Below, piece by piece: positions 58,254 through 64,000 of a DNA stretch of 64,000 bases (position 1 is its first letter; every line of letters starts with the position of its first letter). The notes below the pieces were generated by a model, which was not told the origin of the DNA, made no database searches, and saw only the letters and a list, made by a program, of their open reading frames with translations. Origin of the DNA: Icerya purchasi (Eukaryota; Arthropoda; Insecta; Hemiptera; Monophlebidae); assembly GCA_039619475.1 (NCBI GenBank), contig CM077116.1:177411863-177475862 (forward strand), written 5' to 3'. A program made the translations under genes and the position numbers.

Positions 58254-59520
58254 CTATGATATCAGTAGTCCAGATCCGGGCGAGTTGTCACAGACAACCG
58301 CTCGGTGCTCTGGCTTCGCGCGTGTCGATATTACGCTATCTCGGTCATCCTAAACGATCGATAATAGAAAGAAAAAAAAATTACAATTATGAAGTTCGCA
58401 TTAAAACATACAATGTTTTTAAACTCGGTAAAGGAGATAGCCCTCGCTCTGTTAAAAGCAACCCAAAAATTTTAGAAAAAAAACACAAAAAACATCCGTA
58501 ACGCTTTAGAAATAAAGTCTAACTTTACGAGTGTTCAAGTGTTTGAAAACATACATAGAGGCGCTTCACCTGAAGAAACTTTTTCTGATTATTGAACTTC
58601 TACACTCACATAATAGACCAGCACAAAAGTGGCTAGATTCTAAACGGCATCCGCAAATGATGAATAACGTCCTGTCAAGCATGTTCTTCCACTCCAAGAT
58701 GAAGTTGGAAATTGGGCGAGACAAGATAACGAAAAAGCAGAGTTATTCGCACATTACTTGACGCACGTGTCCCAGCCTCATGATATTGACTCGGATGTGG
58801 ACATCGCCATCGCATATAGCGAAAACAAACGATTAACTACATTTACACCGTATGAGATACCCAGAGAAATCGATAAAAATATAAATTCAAAGAAAACTCC
58901 CGGAATCGATGAATTATCCTCAGAATTTTTAAAAGAATTATCAAAAAAGAGGTATTGTCATGCTGACCTACCTCTTTAATGCATGTACGCGTCTTGAACA
59001 CATCCCGTCTTGCTTCAAGACAGCGAAAATTATAATGCTTAAGAAGCCGAATAAGCCAGATTCTGAAGTAACATCGTATAGACCTAAATCACTTTTACCG
59101 GTGATATCCAAGTTATTTGAAAAATTACTGTTGAAGAGATTGTAACCGCTGATTGGAGAAGATCTGCCGATTCATCAGTTTGGATTTCGACAACATCATT
59201 CGACAATTGACCAGGTTCACAGAGTTACGTCTGTCATAAATAAAGCGTTTGAAGACAAGAAATACTGTCCGACAGTTTTTCTGGAAATTGCGCAAGCCTT
59301 CGACAAAGTGTGGAATGAAGGCCTTGTCTTTAAGTTGAACAAAATATTACCCGGAAACCTATGTAGATTGTTAGAATCGTACTTGGCTAATCGTCAGTTC
59401 AGAGTAGCGTATGAAAGTTCTACGTCGAACTGTTATAATATTACCACTGGAGTTCCACAAGGTAGTGTCTTAGGACCTATGTTGTATCTTCTATATAGCC
59501 AAGATCTACCGACCGACAAC

Positions 59521-59535
59521 AATACAACGACAGCT
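59521..59535 (+). repeat. Left 15-bp target-site duplication
   Basis: AATACAACGACAGCT here is identical to 60741-60755. It brackets the inserted LINE. The leading A could also belong to the poly(A) tail. Confidence 0.9.
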
Positions 59536-60740
59536 TTACCTCGGTATTATAATAGACCACAAGCTAACTTTTCATGACCACCTAATTACCATTTCTAACA
59601 AGTGCAGCAAGCTTTATGTCAATCTTCAAAGGATCTTACACAACACTTACGGAATTGGTTTTAAAGAGCGAATCATATTATACAAAGGGCTTATACAATC
59701 TATATATGGATATGGCTCTTGCATTTATCTTAATAAAAAAATACTCCAAAAGGTAAACAAATTTCAGAGAAAATTTTTACATATCATCGTTATATAAAAC
59801 AGCACCTTCATCAGCGGCCTGCATTTTAGCTAGCATCCTCCCGTTAGATCTGTTTCTGATTAAACATGCTGTTATTTCAGAGTACAGAATAACTAGAGAT
59901 CTGAATCTCGTTACAAACATTAAATTTTTGAATTACCCTGATATAATCAACGTCTTAGGTAAAACCCCGGATATTAGGGGAATAAAAAGTTACATCAATG
60001 ATAAGGTATATAGAATTTGGCAAGAACGCTGGGATGTAGATAATATTGGTCGCAAAACTTACGTATTTTTCCCTAAAACATTGAACAGACTAAAAATAAA
60101 AAACTTAAGTATAGACTTCTTCAATGCCCAAATTCTCACAGGGCATGGTAAATTCAATGAATATTTATATCGCTTCAAACTAAGTGAATCTAAGAACTGT
60201 CAGTACTGTGATCTGGATGTCACAGACGACTTACAACATACAATATTCATTTGCACCCGCTTTTCTAAACTAAGGGAAAAATATAAAATCAACCAAAATT
60301 ACTCACTTAACATAACTAATAAAAATGCTAAACAACTTCTTGCATATTTTCATGACGTAATGGAACTAAAAATAAAACAACCGCGTGGTCAACTATTCTA
60401 AATGTTATCACATAAGAACATGTTCTCTCTCTTTTCCTAAGGTGATTATAAAATCAATATGTGTGTGCGTGTGGTTGTGTGTATAATATATTCCCTTATT
60501 AGTTATATTGAATAAATAATATGTATATTACTATCTGTATCCTACAATTGTAATCCACATATCATAAAAAATTTTATATATTTCATAACATGTCTTAATT
60601 ATAAGCGTTTTATAAACATTTGTAAGAATGTATTTGTGACCAAGCTTATGTATCACAAGTACAGTTCCGTATCTACTGTATAATATTTGCAAATATATTT
60701 ACCCCATCGGTACATCCGAATTGGGAAAAAAAAAAAAAAA
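59536..60740 (+). mobile_element. Young R1/I-type LINE insertion inside Jockey
   Basis: The insert is 1205 bp, starts inside the RT domain (GIIIDHKLTFHDHL) and ends in a poly(A) tail at 60726-60740. It is flanked by an exact 15-bp duplication of Jockey sequence, so the mode was target-primed reverse transcription with severe 5' truncation. It has the same orientation as its host element. Confidence 0.93.
59543..60401 (+). pseudogene. C-terminal fragment of R1/I-type LINE ORF2
   Basis: The frame reads YGYGSCIYLNKKI then KVNKFQRKFLHII (RT thumb), a single frameshift near 59795, then YKTAPSSAACILASILPLDL, LIKHAVISEYRITRDL, and a long intact run from 59928 to the stop at 60401. The C-terminus holds CQYCDLDVTDDLQHTIFIC, a C-x2-C-x8-H-x4-C motif. 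No RNase H domain is seen between RT and knuckle, which favours the R1 side of this group. Only one disabling change fits recent arrival. Confidence 0.8.
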
Positions 60741-60755
60741 AATACAACGACAGCT
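60741..60755 (+). repeat. Right 15-bp target-site duplication
   Basis: Identical to 59521-59535 and directly after the poly(A) tail of the insert. The Jockey frame continues from here. Confidence 0.9.
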
Positions 60756-61440
60756 ATGTTTGCCGACGATACTGTTATTTTAGCTGTTAGCAGCAGCCAC
60801 CTCGAGGCTACAAACAATTTACAAAATGCTTTGGATAATGTACAGAAGTGGGCGACGGATTGGAAAGTCAAACTGAATGAAGAGAAATCAGCATATGTTA
60901 TGTTCACATACCGCCAAACAAAGACAAATTACCAAGTATATTTGGGGAATAAACCTGCACCACAGGTAAATTCTGCCAAGTATTTAGGTATGCACTTGGA
61001 CAGGCGTCTTACGTGGAATGTGCACGTTAAAATGAAGTGCCGACAAATTAAGCACACAGTGAAACAATTACAGTGGTTGATAGGTCGGAGATCGCCACTG
61101 GATGTTCGATATAAATGCATTCTGTATCGTCAGATCATTATGCCAATATGGACATACGGAATACAGCTCTGAGGTTGTACTAGTAATTCAAATCGTGCAA
61201 AAATTCAGGCGAGGCAGAGCATCATTTTGCGAACAATAGTCGATGCATATCGCTATTCTCGTAATGATGATATCCATAGGGACCTGCATATAACATCAGT
61301 CAATGATGTTATTAAGCAAATGGCCATTAAACATGGAAAACGGATTCATCGACATGTTAACGTAGAAATGATTCGACTTCTTAACAATAGAGAAGACGTA
61401 AGGCTCCTTAAACGACGCCATCCATCAGATTTGATTTAGT

Positions 61441-61444
<4 letters not shown>

Positions 61445-61495
<51 letters not shown>

Positions 61496-61554
61496 GTATA
61501 TATGTATATATATGTATATATGTATATATATGTATATATATGTATATATGTATA

Positions 61555-61612
<58 letters not shown>
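61445..61612. repeat. (TA)n / TATATG microsatellite
   Basis: About 168 bases of TA repeats with periodic TATATG variants, located in the 3' UTR of the Jockey element. Confidence 0.92.
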
Positions 61613-61615
<3 letters not shown>

Positions 61616-61804
61616 TATAGGATATTAGATGTACGATTGTAATTATTATCTATTGTAAATATGTAATATGTTAGGAGCAGTGGTCAATGGACTGTTGCTT
61701 CCATACGGGTTTAGCTTAGTTTAAAGCAACATTTATTAAAGTAGATACTTATTTAATTATAAATTAAGATTGTATCAATAAAAATAATAATAATAAAAAA
61801 AAAA

Positions 61805-63715
61805 TGCTTCTCTTTCCCTATTCCTTATTCTACAGTCCCAAACCATACGTTCAATTCTGTACATTTACATAAATCCGAGTTAATTATATTAACTTTTTTG
61901 GAATATGCCCTATCCGCAATATTATCACTATTTCAATGTGATTTGTGAGTACAATCAGGTATTACTAGATATATCATTCTGCATAGTATAGTAATATTTT
62001 CCACGATTTACACTGATATTTTGTACCCCTATGTATATTTGAAGTCTATTAAACTTTTAGTTTTAAAATTTACTTCCGTATATCTATTTCGCGGATATCT
62101 GATGTTTATTACGATTCACCGCGACTAACGCAGTAAAATAAAATACTTAGGAAAAAGATATAAATTAAATTTCTATAATTTTAAAAATATTTTAATATAT
62201 ACTACGATGAATGTCTACACATTTCGTGTTTTATTATGTTAATTAGCAAAATCGGAAATGAAAACTACATATATACACATGAAATATCAGTTACGAAGAA
62301 TTATATATGACAAAAGAAAAATACAAAATAAAGTTCTATCAATAAAATAAAATACTTGGAATCATTATAGAGATCAATAGGCAGCAATATGGAAGAAGAA
62401 TCGTATCCATAATGTAGTAGTTAAATTTAAGACAAACTGTCTGAGTCATTATCGTTTCGCTATAGATCGGCTCACGCTGTAGATTGTACCAGCCGTCATC
62501 GGATGCACTTGCCGGCCAGTCAAATGACCGTCTGCTGATGACGAACATTTCGAATAACTTTTTATGCTCTACCTGCTGTTCTGCACTTTGTCTTCTTTCT
62601 ACGTCAGTTTATTCTGCAAGTAATTTAACGGTAAATAAAATGAAAAAGTAAAAAAAAACCTTCTACGATGACCAGGTTAATAGTTTACGCTATCGTAATT
62701 AATACATCAACCACGAACATAAACTGACATTTCTCGCACCACTGTAATTTTTAGAAATACGTTAATAATACACAAAATGCCGACACAGCAGTTCAGAATA
62801 CTGGAAAAAATTACAATTCAACAATCCCAGCAGAACCATATAGCACAGGCAGTCTAACAAGGTTTTCGAAATATTTATCTCCGGCAAACAGTCATTCGAT
62901 CGGTCGCGAGTTCACTCGGCGGCTAGTTCAACCTCGAGTCGATCTAAGTCCCCCCCGCCGGGTATACCAAAAACAATATGAAATTCTAAAACGATATTTG
63001 AAGCGATGATTTCTTTTGCATTTGAATGGAACATTAAAATGTGAAAGAGGGCGCCAAAAGAACAAATTGGTAATATGCAAAAGAAGTGTTCAAAAACTAG
63101 TGCTAAATGGAAATTAAAAAAAAAATAATGAAAACATCGCGTAACTAGCAGAGAATTAGCAAATGCTTTCCTAAATGTATTTCGTATAGAACAAGCTACT
63201 GCATTATAAAAATCGAATTTTTTTGCCCATACGGTTAAGAATTAAAATGATAAGGAATTTGTGTTTTCTTGTTGTTGTTGCGTATATATATATATATATA
63301 TATATGTACCGTGCTGTATATTGCTACTGAGGTCAGGGAACGATTAAACTAACTTAATTTTTTATAGTAGTAGTGCAACATTAGAGTCCACGGTTAAGTT
63401 TAATCAGCTAAGAAACGTTTAAACACGTGGTTAAAATTAAATTATTACGCTTCGACTGATTGGGAAAAGTTAAGAGATTGTTTTCATTAGCAAGACTAAA
63501 TAGAGTTCATTAATTAGAGTGTCCTATATAGGACAATGAAGGAAAATATGGTATAATCTGGATATTGTGGATGGGGTACATGGATTTAACCGAAACCGTG
63601 TAACAATCACAAGTGATCAGTGCACATGCAATGCCTAATGTATTTACGAGTGCGTGTTTATGTTACATATACGTGGGTGTGTGAGGGTACGTGATAAAAT
63701 TATTTAGTATAGGTA
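61805..63715. other. AT-rich spacer
   Basis: No gene seen. A TA run lies at 63282-63305. The short frame at 62339-62548 is not supported by motifs. A GC-richer patch at 62880-62970 has no recognised feature. Confidence 0.45.
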
Positions 63716-63724
63716 CAGAAAGTC

Positions 63725-63980
63725 ATTTACGATAGCGCGGTAGATAAATAGTTAAGGTGCTTCGCTACCAAACCGGGGGTACCATTTTCGGGAGTTGCCC
63801 CGCTCCGGTTTCAAGTCGCTTCCAGGTTTACTCAGCCTGAAATAATTGGATACCAAAGAATACCGGGAAAGTAAAGGCGGATCCCACGAGAAAGGAACTA
63901 GCCCCCTATAATTATTAGTGCTGTGGAATTAGTACATTGTGAATCTTAACTTTACAATAGGACTTACTTTACTTATATAC
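63725..63980 (+). mobile_element. Dispersed SINE-like repeat, family C, most complete copy
   Basis: Begins ACGATAGCGCGGTAGATAAA and continues with TTAAGGTGCTTCGCTACC, which is tRNA-like (A-box region), then CCGGGGGTACC and CCGGTTTCAAG, B-box-like strings. The tail matches the other copies (GGAAAGTAAAGGCGG, GAGAAAGGAACTAGCCCCC, TTAACTTTACAATAGGACTT). It is the only copy in the window with the head. Confidence 0.65.
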
Positions 63981-64000
63981 ATACTCATTTATATAATGTT

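Larger units (their letters stand above)
58700..61439 (+). pseudogene. Jockey reverse transcriptase, interrupted
   Basis: Motifs in order: NSKKTPGIDELSSEFLKELS; a frameshift near 58957; SYRPKSLLPVISKLFEKLLL; a stop at 59143; HQFGFRQHHSTIDQVHRV; FLEIAQAFDKVWNEG (the first catalytic Asp is Glu); TGVPQGSVLGPMLYLLY; then the insertion. After 60741 the frame resumes in the same phase with AMFADDTVILAVSS (FADD catalytic pair kept), NSAKYLGMHLDRRLTWNVHV, IMPIWTYGIQL, a TGA at 61170 and LRTIVDAYRYSRNDDIHRDL. The stop, frameshift and changed Asp are damage that does not depend on the insertion. Confidence 0.85.
58700..61804 (+). mobile_element. Jockey-clade retrotransposon, 5'-truncated and split by a later insertion
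   Basis: Coding homology begins at about 58700 (WARQDNEKAELFAHYLTHVS) and continues to 61439. It is interrupted at 59535/60741 by another LINE. The 3' UTR contains a large (TA)n expansion (61445-61612) and ends in (AAT)n followed by an A-run at about 61795-61804. There is no RNase H. It lies just upstream of, and divergent from, ATPase-like gene 2. Confidence 0.85.

Overview
This window looks like AT-rich, transposon-dense nuclear DNA from an animal, most likely an insect. The evidence is the lack of dense coding, abundant (TA)n and poly(T) tracts, many classes of eukaryotic mobile element (Jockey, R1/I and RTE-like LINEs, mariner, piggyBac, hAT, MITEs, tRNA-headed SINEs) and a ~288-bp satellite. 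A hemipteran is a reasonable guess but is not proven by anything here. No rRNA, functional tRNA, CRISPR or bacterial operon structure was seen.

Only two long, host-like protein genes stand out. Both are single-exon, on the minus strand, about 51 kb apart (2911-4848 and 56262-58253), and clearly GC-richer than their surroundings. They encode divergent paralogues of the bacterial-type AAA-ATPase-like family (AAA-ATPase_like followed by a PD-(D/E)XK nuclease-like C-terminus), each with an added N-terminal hydrophobic segment resembling a signal peptide. One copy has Arg in place of the Walker A Lys, and both lack a recognisable nuclease active site. They are the best candidate for a laterally acquired gene family turned to a new, probably secreted role.

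Layout: 1-2880 AT-rich spacer; 2911-4848 ATPase-like gene 1; 7043-8344 internally deleted piggyBac; 8526-8886 a 95-bp-arm palindrome beside a SINE; 11132-12725 RNase H LINE (-); 15100-16460 decayed RNase H LINE (+); 18509-19352 a repeat unit ending in a hAT-like element; 21864-23185 full-length broken mariner with TIRs; 23567-25500 Jockey (-) with a nearly intact RT; 26088-26318 MITE; 29141-30165 second copy of the hAT unit; 32816-33160 third; 34030-34860 and 41170-43250 two inverted copies of a satellite-bearing element; 35510-36837 second mariner; 36901-37079 and 44391-44800 two more long palindromes; 38037-38304 MITE; 44995-45242 minisatellite; 48622-49440 RTE-like insertion with an inverted 5' part; 51430-54936 decayed LINE and SINE pieces; 56262-58253 ATPase-like gene 2; 58700-61804 Jockey (+) split by a young R1/I-type insertion with a 15-bp target duplication; 61805-64000 spacer with one SINE.

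The window reads as two preserved genes set in a layered transposon graveyard. The insertions give a relative time order, and the repeat families recur within the window, so several families can be defined from it alone. All assignments come from reading the sequence and its translations; no database search was made.
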